A DNA stretch of 64,000 nt from Odobenus rosmarus divergens (taxonomy: Eukaryota; Chordata; Mammalia; Carnivora; Odobenidae): contig NW_004450396.1 in the NCBI RefSeq assembly GCF_000321225.1, positions 4,125,721 through 4,189,720 of the forward strand, written 5' to 3'. Both the position numbers and the translations under genes were made by a program. The notes beneath the pieces are model-generated. The model made no database searches, had not been told where the DNA came from, and saw only the letters and a list, made by a program, of their open reading frames with translations. Below are positions 24,310 to 57,710 of the stretch, one piece after another. Each line of letters begins with the position of its first letter. Positions within the stretch are counted from its first letter, which is position 1.

Positions 24310-24425
24310 GAGAATTAAGGGCTGGAAGCACCCTTAAAGCTCTCTACTATAATCTCCTCATTATGAAAGTTTGGAATATGACACTCAGAGAAGTTGTATC
24401 CTGCCTGCACATTCAAAGAACCTTG
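24310..24425 (-). repeat. MIR-like fragment
   Basis: agggctggaagcacccttaa, ctactataatctcctcatta and gacactcagagaagttgtat resemble an antisense MIR family member. Confidence 0.4.
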
Positions 24426-24647
24426 TTACTTAGTTACTCCAGTAACCATGTAGGTGTTACTGTTGTTGTTGCTGTTAAGATCTCTATTAATAAAAGCTTG
24501 CTATTTTGTCCACTGACTTTGAAATCTGCTCTTTTACTTTTATAACATATGTGGGGGGAGTGTGGAGAGGGAGGAGGAGTTGGCTAGAACAGTTGTGAGA
24601 AGAGATGGGAGAAAAATGACGTCTGTAAACTGGTTTTCAGGACTTTT

Positions 24648-24816
24648 TTTTTTTTAAGAATTTATTTATTTATTTGATAGAGAGAAAGCGCGCACGCGTG
24701 CAAGTGCAGAAGCAGGGGAAGGGGCAGGCCAAGGCCGAGGCAGAAGCAAGCTCCCCGAGGAGCTCCATCCAAGGACCCTGGGATCATGACTTGAGCCAAA
24801 GGCAGACGCTTAACCC
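24648..24816 (-). repeat. SINEC, antisense, head truncated
   Basis: T run, aagaatttatttatttattt, and body up to gcagacgcttaacccc. The last about 20 bases of the usual head (gactgagccacccaggcg) are absent, so the element is 5'-truncated. The 18-bp target duplication ctggttttcaggactttt is perfect (24630-24647, 24817-24834), so the truncation happened at insertion. Confidence 0.93.
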
Positions 24817-25035
24817 CTGGTTTTCAGGACTTTTCCTCAAAGCTTTGAAAAGATAGGACTATCACTTGGGAAAAGGTGAGCAATTTCCTAAAGCAGATTT
24901 CCTAAAGCAGAAAGAGGTAAGGCCTTCAAACTCTTAGTAGTATTTTTCAAACTATGCTTCAGTACCCATAACCAGGGCACAAAAACAAGGCAGGGTTCAT
25001 GACCAGATGTATTTAAAATAGGATGGAATAGAATC

Positions 25036-25144
25036 AGTTGGATGGAATGGGATAGAATGGAATAGAATAGGATAGAATAGAATAGAATAGAATAGAATAG
25101 AATAGAATAGAATAGAATAGAATAGAATAGAAGAATAGAATAGA
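25036..25144 (+). repeat. AATAG pentanucleotide microsatellite
   Basis: Nearly uninterrupted gaata/aatag units for about 100 bp, preceded by degenerate ggatggaatgggatagaatg units from 25021. Likely length-polymorphic. Confidence 0.97.
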
Positions 25145-25149
25145 TTGCA

Positions 25150-25950
25150 TGGTTGGTAGTATGAGGTAATATTGTTTTATAAAACTTTTTTTAGCTCTAA
25201 GTGAGGGTGTGTGTGTGAGATGGGAGGTAAAATGGGTTTGTTATTATGAGTCACAGTCAAAAATGCTTGAACTGTCCAATAAATATTTTTTCTCAAAGTA
25301 AATGAAAACCTTTCAAAATCAGTTGACAAAATATAGAATTCTATCAAAAGAAGAAAAGACAAAAACATTTACGTACGCACGTCTAGAAAACTTTCTTTAC
25401 TCTCCAACAGCTCTCTTCTCCTAGCCCCTGCACTCAGTCTCAACCTCGCTTTTTCAACTTCTTAAATATTTTCCAAAGACTTTCCCTTGACCATCTCCCT
25501 ACACAAATGCATATTAGCAAATCCACAATATAATGCAACTACTGCCTTCATGCACATGGCTCTTAAATAGAGTATTTCTCCAGTGTTGCCCTGGTAAATG
25601 TTTAACAACAGGTTTTTGGGGGTTGGGGAGCCCTTATTTGTAGCATTTGTCACTTTTTGTGGTATAAATACTCCAACCATAGCCAAGCCCAGCTACCCGC
25701 ATGACTTCACTGAACACAAAATTGGGAAGACATGCACATTAGTGTATGTTACATAGTATTTCCATCATGCAGATGTACTGGGGAAATTACCCCAAGAGCA
25801 TACATTCTAGTAAATGTAGTAAAATGTAGTAAAAAGAATTAGGAGATTATGACTTTTAAATATCTATTACCTTTTTTGAAATACAATATATTTAATTGTA
25901 GGTTTATAACATTTAATTTTTAATCATGTCTGTGTCTAACAAGTGGCTCA
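25150..25950. other. Unique AT-rich intergenic DNA
   Basis: Nothing recognised apart from low-complexity stretches. Confidence 0.35.
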
Positions 25951-25964
25951 CAAAATTCTGCCTG

Positions 25965-26535
25965 ACGTCTCCAGTAGGCCGGGGTCCCACGCTCTCCGCC
26001 ACCTGCTGAACAACTCTACCCGGATCTCTTCCATAAGAAACCACAAACTTAACATACTGAAATCTAAACTCACTTTCCTTTTTGAATCTCCATAGCGCAC
26101 ACTTCTCTTCCCCTCTTGACTTCCCTATTTCTGTGAATGGTGCCTCCGATAGCCATCCAATCAGTTGCTAAGTCTTGAAGCTTCTGCCCGGCCAGTGTTC
26201 TTCTGATCTACCCTCTCCTTTTCATTCCAGTTAGGGTCACTTAGGTCCTAGTCTAGACCAATTACCTGAACTCTTCCCCTTCATTTTCTTCTGACTACAG
26301 TCTATCTGACCATGCTGTTAGATTAATCTTCCAAACGCACAGCTCTGAAACTCCAGTCCGGCCTTCAAAGCTCTCCTTGCCCCCGGCAAATCTAGACAGC
26401 TCCTTGTTCCCTGTGCTTGGAATATGCCTTGTGATTACTGATCCTGTGCTTCTGTTCAGTTTTCTCTTCCTCTGGAACACCCTTCTCTTATCATGGAAAA
26501 ACTCATATCTTTTAACCAAGATTCAGTTCAAATGG
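25965..26535 (+). repeat. L2/L3-like LINE fragment
   Basis: ccatccaatcagttgctaag, actctt-type pyrimidine run, ctccagtccggccttcaaag, tgtgcttggaatatgccttg and ctggaacacccttctcttat are typical of CR1/L2-clade remnants. Confidence 0.55.
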
Positions 26536-26539
26536 TGAT

Positions 26540-27400
26540 GAAAATAGGCAGGTTGTTTGTCTGAGGAATATATAATCTGGAGAGTGGAAATGCCAAATGA
26601 GGTGCCAAACCCAGAAATCATTTAAAGATAAAAATGTATTTGGTCACTATCTAATATAGAGGCTCTATGAAACATGTTGCACTAACGTAGCACTTCCCCG
26701 GTTGTTATTTCTAAAAGGTTTGTTGTGAGCTGACATGAAGTTTATCTCAAACCTATGGATTTCAATTCTATATGCTACAGCTGTCATTCATTAACTGAAA
26801 TGATCAAGAATTGTCTCTACTGTAACCATTGGTGTTTACTGTAATTATCTCTCTTCTAATAATGCTCTGAACTAAAATGTGTTGAGAAGGTGAGGGGAGG
26901 TGGGCCGTTGAGATATGGAGCCCCAGAAGGCCGGTCTGTCACCACCACTGATAAGCCTCATTGTCTTTGGGACACTGACCACAGGTACTAAAGATCCACC
27001 ACATGCTCAGGATTTCTCAACAGTCAGAAGCAAAAAAGCTGACATTTGTACCTTTTATACATCTCTCTTCCTTTCAGCCATTCCCTGATGGTTAGCGTAA
27101 ATGCTTGCTTTCTCACGGAGGAGAATCCTAGTGATGATCAGCAAGTGATAAGTGATTCCTTTCCTTTCAAGTTCAAATCTGAGGCTGAAGTTTAGCAGTA
27201 AAGGAAGAAAGAATAGGCTGCCATAGCCCTGTGGTCCCTGGAATCAACTTTCTCACAGACTTAAATTATTTTGGATTGGAGAGACTGACTGAATCCTTAG
27301 CCGAGGAGAGGTGAAAGAGAATGAGGTGGGGGAAGGTGATGAGAAACAACTGGCAAAGGTAAAAGTGTATTGAACCCTCTTGTCATCTCTCTTACAATGA
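26540..27400. other. Unique intergenic DNA
   Basis: No gene or repeat recognised. Confidence 0.35.
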
Positions 27401-27404
27401 GTTG

Positions 27405-27575
27405 TCTAGAAACCACTTCCATGAAAAACACTTGGGTACTTTTAAAATGCAGATTCCTAGGCCCTACCTCAGACCTACTGAATCATAGTCTCTAGGGGCA
27501 CTGCCTGGGACTGTATATTTTTCACCGGAACACTCAGTGTTTGTGATACACACTAAAGATCGAAGACCACTGTTC
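27405..27575 (-). repeat. MER5A-type hAT MITE
   Basis: ttaaaatgcagattcctagg, tactgaatcatagtctctag and the terminal accactg identify the family. Old. Confidence 0.65.
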
Positions 27576-27584
27576 TTCAGTGTT

Positions 27585-27755
27585 GGCCAACTCTGGCCTG
27601 CAGGCTGGATGTGGCCCTCAAGCTAAACATGTTTTTTATATTTTCAAAAAATTATTAAAAAAAAAAAGAAGGAAAGAAAGGGACACACAATATAGCCCAC
27701 AAAGTCTAAAACATTTACTATCTGGCCCTTTACAGAAAAGTTGCTGACCCCTGTC
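27585..27755 (-). repeat. hAT-Charlie-like MITE
   Basis: ggccaactctggcctgcagg and ggatgtggccctcaagct at one end, tatctggccctttacagaaa then agttgctgacccctg at the other: a non-autonomous hAT whose ends are intact and whose centre is mostly A-rich replacement. Confidence 0.6.
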
Positions 27756-27759
27756 TAAT

Positions 27760-28500
27760 GCAATGCAAATAAAAGTCTGTATCTGAATTTAGCCCTATCC
27801 CAGCCCAGCCCCAGCTAAAATAACTGGTGTGGCAGATCTTTAAAAAAAAAAAAAAAAAATTAAGAATGATGAAATATATAAACTTCTCATCTAAAAATGC
27901 AGTTGTAATAATTACAAGTGGAGGGGATAAATGTATAGTTATAGTAAACATGTAACGGCTTTGAAAATATATTTTCATCTATACAAGAATTTATGATAAC
28001 TCCATTTGATTCTATCCTTCCATATACTTATCAGGTGGCAATATATCCCACATTAGCCTAGTAAGAATCATTGCACACATATACTCTTTATTGGACTATG
28101 CTTACATTACACATATGAGGAAAAATATACAACTACATCTCAAAATGTCTGTCTGGGAAATGAAAATATAATAAATTTTCAAAACATATAGAAAAACAAT
28201 GCACAAAGTAAACAAAGGGAATAAAACTGAATTTGATATCTTTCTACCTAAAAGGAGTTTAAGAATCATAGAGCAATTGTACCTCCTAATTATCTTGGGA
28301 AACATGAACTTATTTTCGGGAGGGTTCTTATACTCTGTGCTGAAGAGGCTCAGCTTGGGAATCACACCTGTTGGATTCATAAAGTAATCCCAAAGACAGA
28401 ATGTAATTCCTTTCGGAGTAACTTCTACATGTTTGTTCTTTATTATTTATTTTTGATACAGAGAAAGAAACTTTATTATAGAATCTACAAATAAATATTG
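27760..28500. other. Unique AT-rich intergenic DNA
   Basis: An A-run at 27841-27859, otherwise nothing recognised. Confidence 0.35.
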
Positions 28501-28523
28501 GCTTTAAAAATATATTAACTTGC

Positions 28524-28721
28524 GGGGCACCTGGGTGGCTCAGTTGGTTAAGCACCTGCCTTCCGCTCAGGTCATGATCTCAGGGTCCTGGGATCCAGCC
28601 CCACAGCAAGCTCCTTGCTCAGCAGGGAGTCAGCTTCTCCCTCTCCCTCTGCCTCTCCCCTCAACTCATGTTCTCTCTCTCTCTATCTCAAATAAATAAA
28701 TAAAATCTTAAAAACAAACAC
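28524..28721 (+). repeat. SINEC, nearest SINE upstream of MYB
   Basis: Head ggggcacctgggtggctcag, tail aaataaataaataaaatctt. Target duplication tttaaaaatatattaacttgc-like, about 28503-28523 and 28722-28748 (second copy with an expanded TA run). About 0.9 kb before the CpG island. Confidence 0.93.
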
Positions 28722-28749
28722 TTTAAAATATATATATATATTAACTTGC

Positions 28750-29399
28750 AAGTGACTTGTCTTTCAGAATTGTGAACTAAAGTATCTCACAGTAATTTTT
28801 GTTTCAGTGTTATTTCTTTCTCATGAAGAAAGTAATGTTAAAACCTTGCCAGCAACTAACATTTTTTGATAAGGATTTAAACTATATTACAATTTTTTAA
28901 GAAACAAAGTTTAAAACACCAGATAAAGTCTTGAAACCTAGCATGCTTCACCATTTAATGAAATTATGACTCATTTCTGCAAGAAAATGCTTTTTTAGTA
29001 AGAAAAATGCTTTCTGAGCTAAGTTTAAACTGCCGGGGCACATGGGACACCCACAAACCCAGTCAGCAGAAGTCTCAAACTTATAAGATTAAAGGAAAAA
29101 TAAATTAAGTGTGTACAGAGAATGAAAAAAAAAAATCCCCAATGGTATAAGTCTATAAACGGAAGTAAAACTAAAACTCCCCTAAAATCCCCCAATCATC
29201 AATCCTTATAAATTCAGCACTTATCTTCTCCCTTTATTTCTCCAGGAGCCCCTAGTTAAATGAACACAAAAGACTTCAATGATTTTTATCTCGTAAAACA
29301 GAGCCCCCAAACTACCCTAAGCCTAGATACCGACCTTCGCATCACAAACCGCTTAACTTTTAAAACCATGCAAGCACACGTGGGGTTTCCTTAGTTCTG
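28750..29399. other. Shore of the MYB CpG island
   Basis: AT-rich, repeat-free sequence between the last SINE and the island. No coding call. Confidence 0.4.
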
Positions 29400-29871
29400 C
29401 TTGGAACCCCATGGATTTTGCAGGTGTGCGATCCCGGGCGCGCGCTGCAAGAGTGGTGCGGGGGCCGAGGTGCGCGGTGGGCGCCGCCCGCGCCGGGCGG
29501 GGTGGGTGGGGCCGGGCGTGTGCTCGGGTGAGAGTGAAGCGCTAGTGACAACACGGAGGAGAGGGTGGGCTGTGTGGGCTCCAGGATCTCGGTGAGGAGT
29601 GAAAGCTCCGCCCGGATGCCCCATATGGAACGGTGATAGCTGCAGCCCCACTTGTATTTAAGTGTCCTTTGTCACTAACAAGTTAGAGATATTAAAAACA
29701 AAAACAAAAAACAGCCAAACGTCCCGTGAAAACACATGCTTCCGTCCCCTTCTCCTCCTCCCCACCCCCCATTCCCCCATCTCCAGAGAGCTGAATTTTC
29801 ACCCTGCCTAAAATCCAATCCCCCATGCAGGCGTTTCCCCCTCCCCCCGGCCCTTGCCGCCCCCACGACAG

Positions 29872-29878
29872 TGAGTCA
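29872..29878 (+). promoter_or_regulatory. AP-1 consensus TGAGTCA in the promoter island
   Basis: A perfect palindromic AP-1/TRE heptamer about 600 bp upstream of the MYB ATG, in a GC-rich setting where it is unlikely to be an AT-rich accident. No functional evidence is available from sequence. Confidence 0.4.
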
Positions 29879-30189
29879 GAGCCCGGCGAGCTCGGGCGCT
29901 GGTGCCTGGGACACGCCGAGTGGGGCGACTGTGGCGCGGCCGCCAAGGGGGGGGGGCGCGGTAGCAGCGGGACGTGGCGCGAGCCCCGGGAGCGGGGTTT
30001 GCGCAAGAAAAGGCGCCGCCGCGGCCCCCGGCCGCCCCTCCCCGGCCCCGGGCTCCCCGCCCGCGCGCCGTCCGGGCCTCGCGGCGCGCTAGGCGCAGCG
30101 AGGCGGCGCGAGAGAAGGGGAGCGGCTGCCCGGCCGGCCCGGCAGCCCGGCTGGCGGCAGCCAAGGCGACCGCGGAGGCGGCGGGCAGG

Positions 30190-30200
30190 GCGCGTGCGCA
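30190..30200 (+). promoter_or_regulatory. NRF1-like site, GCGCGTGCGCA
   Basis: On the minus strand it reads TGCGCACGCGC, 11 of 12 positions of YGCGCAYGCGCR. It sits 17 bp upstream of the E2F-type site, a common pairing in CpG-island promoters. Function is inferred from the motif only. Confidence 0.5.
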
Positions 30201-30216
30201 CTGCAGGGGCGCCAGA

Positions 30217-30226
30217 TTTGGCGGGA
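30217..30226 (+). promoter_or_regulatory. E2F-type site, TTTGGCGGGA
   Basis: TTTGGCGGGA matches the E2F consensus and lies about 260 bp before the ATG. A conserved E2F site in this position is known in the human and mouse MYB promoters and links MYB to G1/S control. Binding here is inferred. Confidence 0.8.
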
Positions 30227-30299
30227 GGGGGAGTGTCCAAAGCTCTTTGTTTGATGGCATCTCTGTTTACAGAGTTTACATTTTAATATCAACCTGTTT

Positions 30300-30345
30300 C
30301 CTCCTCCTCCTTCTCCTCCTCCTCCGCGACCTCCTCCTCCTCCTC
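30300..30345 (-). promoter_or_regulatory. Triple GGA-repeat block (G-quadruplex element of the MYB promoter)
   Basis: The + strand is a TCC run broken into three blocks, 30300-30310, 30314-30325 and 30330-30345. Each gives about (GGA)4 on the minus (template) strand. Three neighbouring GGA repeats near the transcription start are a described feature of the human MYB promoter, where they fold into quadruplexes and bind MAZ. Length and spacing look preserved. Folding is inferred. Confidence 0.8.
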
Positions 30346-30372
30346 TTTCTCCTGAGAAACTTCGCCCCGGCA

Positions 30373-30486
30373 GTGCGGAACGCCGCTGCGCAGCCGGGGA
30401 GGGACGCAGGCAGGCGGCGGGCAGCGGGAGGCGGCAGCCCCGTGCGGTTCCCGCGGCTCCCAGCTGAGCCCCGCGCCCGCCGCGCC
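30373..30486 (+). other. MYB: MYB 5' untranslated leader (approximate)
   Basis: GC-rich leader just upstream of the ATG. The segment gagggacgcaggcaggcggc and what follows resembles the human MYB mRNA leader. The true start sites are likely several, spread over the region downstream of the pyrimidine run at 30300-30345, and cannot be placed from sequence alone. It contains no upstream ATG. Confidence 0.6.
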
Positions 30487-52405
<21,919 letters not shown>

Positions 52406-54039
52406 GTAATTACTGTTCCAACATTGGTGTCTTAAAAGCCATTCACTGAAATACTGTCATCTGGAGGGTTTTTGGGGGTTGTTTTTTTTTATGACTTTAG
52501 TTATAGAGGAGTGATGCTTTTTAACAACTCTTGATGTCTAAAAATCTCCTAACATTCCTTATTGCCACTCACATGAGACACAGCACAAGTTTTTATTAGA
52601 GCAGGTTTTCAAAGCATGATGAAGTGAAACATTTCTTACTGTGACTGAGGGCAAGATCATGGCTTATACGTGTCAATATCTCCTTCTTCTGCTCTTAAAC
52701 ATTTCATAAAAAGTTTATTGGTATAGTCTTTTTTTGTTTCAAAATTCTTACTTTTTACGCTTAATTAATAAGCCATCAAAACCCAGGCACTGTTTCGATT
52801 TTAAATGAAGTTTGAAATTAGCTAGTTGAAAAATGATTACAATCTATTTGACTATCAGAATAAGAAAGTCAGCTGCCAGTGTTGTGTGGCGAAGCCATAG
52901 TTGACCATCTGCTGCTGGGTTTTAATATCAAAAGAGATTCATTCCCCTTATAACTCTGAAGTAGTGTATGTTGATGAAATACAGTAAATTCCAAATTAAT
53001 CCTGAGCCAAATATAAATAAGAATGCAAATTTACTCCCCTAAAGTATTTAAAGCAGTTCTCAACATTAAGTAGCCCAGGATCTAGCCACCTGCAGAGCCC
53101 TCCCTTCCATCCCTCTGAGCTACACTGAGGGAAACTTCATAAACCCCAGAGCATATAGAGAACCTGGAGTCCGAGGTGGAAAGTGCTATTTGTACTGTGA
53201 GTTAGAGGTTGGTGTGCTTTGAGAACTTGTCTTTTTTTTTCTCTCTCTCTCTCTAAGGGCTTCCCCATCATTGTGGTAGGCTTTCTCCCCCCAAATTGTG
53301 AGAATCTTAAAACTTCCCCTTTTTAAGTATTTGTGATATTTAGTATTATTTTTTAAGTTATACAAATACAGCTAGAAGGGCTGTAGGCACATTTTATTTC
53401 TTAACCAGATTGCTTTCCTGTGGCCTCTATCTGATCCAACTGTTTTGGTGAGAGATTGACGGTTGACTGGAGTGTAGGACACGGAAGAGGGAAAAAGCCA
53501 GTGCTTGTGGTGGGGAGGGGGACGGGGGGGACAGGAAGAAGAGAACAAACTCCACTGAGGCAGAAGGGGGACACGGAAAGCAGGCCAGAAGGATGTCAGG
53601 GCAAAGGTCAGCTCTTTCAAAATTTTACCTACACTGATCCTGGCTCCAGAAGGGCAGTGCATTCTGTTTTTCTTTCCCTCTTTCTTCCTAAATACTTGGC
53701 CCTTGGTTTCCAGAGCCTAGAATTTGACCATTGCTGTTAGTACAGTAAGCTAGAGTAAATCTTACATATATTTTATAACTAGTCTGGGATTCAACCTATG
53801 TTTACGGTAGTATAGAAAAAGGGCATTCTGAATTTCAAAGAGTAAACATGTAAGTATATTTGAGGACAGTTTTCATGATGTAAGTAATTATCATTACATA
53901 AGTTGAAAACCCCTAGTTACTACTTTCCTAAAATTGAATCCTAAAAGCTTTTGGCCTAACTGAATAGTGTTTGGCCAAAACCATTAGAGCTGAACATGGT
54001 ACTGATATAAAATATATGTTATATAAAATTGGCAAGTGG

Positions 54040-54458
54040 TATACAATTGAATATTATGCAGCCATCAAAAAAATGAAATCTTGCCATTTACGACATGGAT
54101 GGAACTAGAGGGTATTATGCTAAGCGAAATAAGTCAATCAGAAAAAGGCAAGTATCATACGATCTCACTGATATGAGGAATTTGAGAAACAAGACAGAGG
54201 ATCATAGGGGATGGGAGGGGAAAATGAAACGAGATGAAACCAGAGAGGGAGACAACCCATAAGAGACTCTTAATCTCAGGAAACAAACTGAGGGTTGCTG
54301 GAGTGGAGGGGGGTGGGAGGGACGGGGTGGCTGGGTGATAGACACTGGGGAGGGTATGTGCTATGGTGAGCGCTGTGAATTGTGTAAGACTGATGAATCA
54401 CAGACCTGTAACCCTGAAACAAATAATACATTACATGTTAATAAAAAAAATTTTTTTA
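54040..54458 (+). mobile_element. 5'-truncated L1 in MYB intron 14
   Basis: tatacaattgaatattatgc, cttgccatttacgacatgga, ggaactagagggtattatgc, aagagactcttaatctcagg, cctgtaaccctgaaacaaat, then A-rich tail. Flanking aaaattggcaagtggt (54025-) and aaaattggcaggttgt (54459-) look like the target duplication. Confidence 0.9.
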
Positions 54459-55729
54459 AAAATTGGCAGGTTGTCAGTACTATAAAAAAGTAAGTTGTCA
54501 GATTTTTTTATCTTACGTGCTGTTGTATTTTTTTTTTAATGATCAGTATGGAACTTAATTGTCAATGTATTTATATATTATTTAATGAAAATATTAGTTA
54601 TCTTTGAGACTCAAAATTAAGTAGTGCCCTGTTCTATTAATCTATATTTTCTACCATATAAAGGAGTCATATTTGGCACCCTATAGTTTCTAATATCTGT
54701 ATATTGGGATTAAGCCATTCATATACATCATGTGGTGAAGGCAGTATTTGTCAATTCCACTAAATGAAGTAATTGAGATCCAGAAGTTAATTTTAAAGGC
54801 AATGCTTCTATCAGCATTATATGAATTAAATTAAATGCACTATATGATTTACTGATTTATACTGCTTAAATATATCTTAATAACCTGCTATAATAGATAA
54901 CTAATTCATTTTAAGAAATACTCATTAAATGAATGAATAGTACACACCAAGTATTTCCATTATTTTGTGTCATGGAGCTCTAGCTTCTGATACCATAGAA
55001 ATATGCAATTTCTAAAATGTTTTAAACTTCTGTTGATAAATATTGGAAAATTCATCAAATGGATCTCAATATTTAAATATATATTGTTTATATTTCATAC
55101 AGTCCGAATTCAACAATATTTACATAGGTTTTTATGCAATTTGGTAATTTTGTTTGGTTAGGACATAATACTTTATCATATATTTCCATTGATAATTCAA
55201 TTTGACCTAATTAGACAGATTGCTCATGAATAGTATTATTGAACAAATGCGTTTCTTACATGATCCGGCTTTTCAGCTTAAGAAAACTTTATATAACCTG
55301 TAGCTTTTGTACTTTGTGCTTATAATAAATCAAATATTGAATGGGATTTTAGCCAAATGGTCTAGATATTTTTATCATAGTGCTTTTAATTAAAACAACA
55401 AATATTTTAAAATTTTGATACTTCTCAAATGTAAAATATCTGCCACTTGTATAGGGCAATTGAGTGTCTATCCACCCAGTAGTCTAGATAACTTAGGTAC
55501 AAGAACAGTCTATTGAAGACCACAGTAATTCTGTGTTCTGTCATTTCAGTTTTAATCATCCCTGGCTTAATTTTGGCAATAACACATTAGGCAGAGCAAT
55601 TACTATTTTTGAGGCCAAAATACTGGACCTTTATGGTTCTAGCTTCTAATGTACATAGAAATGCACATGCTTATACATAAATATGTATAAATTACATTTG
55701 ATATTCTAAAACTAGAAATGCAAGAAGCT

Positions 55730-56112
55730 ATGAGTTTAACATTTTATTATGACAAGTTTCAAACATACATAGAATTATAGAAAATATTCTGATTTAGATT
55801 TAACAATTATTAACATTTTGCCATATTTACTTCATCTATTTTTTATGAAGCATGTTAAAATTCCAGACAATATGATGTTTATTCATTTATGTACTTCCAG
55901 ATGTATCTCTAAAACTAAAGATGTTTTTCTATACCTAATACTGTCATCACACATTGTTATTTACAATAATTCCTTAATATTCTAATTCTCAGGCTGTATT
56001 TAAGTTTTCCCATTAATCCAAAAAAGAATCTTTTTATTTTTCTGATCAGAAATGAAACAGTTTCACACAGTGCATTTTGTTGTTAAGTCTTTTAAATCTC
56101 TTTTAATCTCTA
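55730..56112 (-). repeat. Old L1M-like fragment in MYB intron 14
   Basis: aaacatacatagaattatag, aacattttgccatatttact, acttccagatgtatctctaa, tgttaagtcttttaaatctc: reversed ancient L1 3' UTR. Confidence 0.65.
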
Positions 56113-56265
56113 GACCAATGTTGTCCAGTACAACTCCTGTAGTGATGGAAAGGCTACTGTCCCATGTGATAACCACTAGTCATATGTGGCCAGAGCACTC
56201 AAAATGTGGCTAGTGCCACTGAGGAACAGAATTTTCAGTTTCATTGAATTTACATTGCTTTCACT
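56113..56265 (+). repeat. hAT-like MITE fragment
   Basis: ttgtccagtacaactcctgt, taaccactagtcatatgtgg, tcaaaatgtggctagtgcca match an abundant old mammalian MITE with 'actagccacatgtgg' ends. Family name not certain. Confidence 0.45.
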
Positions 56266-56891
56266 TAATAGTCATATTTCCTTCCTCTCTTCCTGGAATT
56301 AACCATTTCCTCAAAGAGCTCTGATCCTTTCAGTGGGAAACGTAGAGACCAAAATCAGGGTGCTAAGTATGTCTGTGTGTTCTGTGGGTTGTCATTGGGA
56401 ACAAATGAATTTTAACAACTCAGAACTCTGAGTTACAGCCCGTAAACTATAATGCTTACATAGAGGCTATATTATCCATTAGGCACAAATAATGTTCTAT
56501 TTGTTTTTAAAATTATTTATGCTCAGTCTTCTTCCAAAAAGAATTTGTGGCAGCCGCACAATCTTATAATTGTTAGATTTCTTTTTCCTTTTTTAAAGGT
56601 GCTTTAATTTTACATTGTACCAGTAAACAGGGACTCATAATAAAAATATTCTGAGACACTTTTGATATTTGTGTCTTTCATGCAGCTCAGAATATGTGAG
56701 ATTTTCACATTGGACAGTTGTACCATTTTTTCCCACATTGTGTGGGGGTAGCGAATGGAGTCTAGAAAATGATAAAATTACGTAATTGGGGGAAATAAAA
56801 TTCAGGTTAGAAAGCTTGCAGTTTGGGACAGGAAAGAGATTCATGATGGAACACTATTCAAAAGTTACCCTGAAAAAGCCTGAGGCAGAGA

Positions 56892-56892
56892 G

Positions 56893-56921
<29 letters not shown>
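56892..56921 (+). repeat. (AC)n dinucleotide microsatellite
   Basis: About 15 uninterrupted ac units in intron 14, likely polymorphic. Flanked by unique sequence. Confidence 0.97.
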
Positions 56922-56923
<2 letters not shown>

Positions 56924-57479
56924 CAAAGCTCCCTCCTCAGCACGGAGAAAAGAGCTGCCTGTTTTCTTCAATATGCTCTCAATTAGCTTTACCTTTTGAA
57001 ATATATTATGCTAATAAACATTTCTTGAGGTAGACATTTTCATTGATAGATCCGAAACTGTACTTATTATAAGCCTTCTGAACTTCTGTATTTTTCCCTT
57101 AAATTATAATTTCCTTTTATTCCTATTTAAAACCCAAGTGTAAAAGATGTGTTCATATGCTTTTTTACTCACTCACTTTCCTCTTTTTTCTAACCACAGA
57201 ATGACAGCCTTAAATTTTAATTTCCTGACTTGGCTTGTTATGGCCTTACTTTTGTAAAACAGTGAATTCAATTTAAGTGAATTTCTCAGGCCATTATTAT
57301 TTAAACACATTTGCACAGCACTGAGGAATCTTAAAATATTTTTGCAAGCAGATGAGACTCGCTTTTTCAGTTCCATGTGTTTTTGACTGCTCCTATCTTT
57401 ACATGAATTGTTAATGAATTTTTTAAAAAGTAGGGCAAACCTTTTTTGTATGATCGGCATTGCTGAAGAGCAGAATAAA

Positions 57480-57710
57480 CTAGCACGCAGATAACAGGAA
57501 CCTGGTTCTAGTCTAGACTCCACCATTTTCTGATTGCGTGATCCTAATTCATTAACCTCTTCAGACCAAAATGCTCTCATCTATAAATTGAGGACTGTAG
57601 TCCTCCACTCATCAGATAAGGTTGGTAGGAAGATGAAATGGAGATAACATTGCTTTCAAAATGGCAGCCCAGTTGCGCATGGACATTGGTGGTCTCTGTT
57701 ATTAGGCAAA
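57480..57710 (+). repeat. MIR SINE in MYB intron 14
   Basis: ggaacctggttctagtctag, gcgtgatcctaattcattaa, catctataaattgaggactg, sense MIR order. Confidence 0.65.

Noticed and set aside
1..29399. HBS1L or another protein-coding gene upstream of MYB
   Set aside because: No exon-like conserved coding segment was recognised. In other mammals HBS1L lies far beyond this distance.
29692..30260. Long open frames on both strands over the promoter (up to 182 codons)
   Set aside because: High G+C removes stop codons, the frames overlap each other on both strands, and none shows a recognisable protein. Ordinary CpG-island artefacts.
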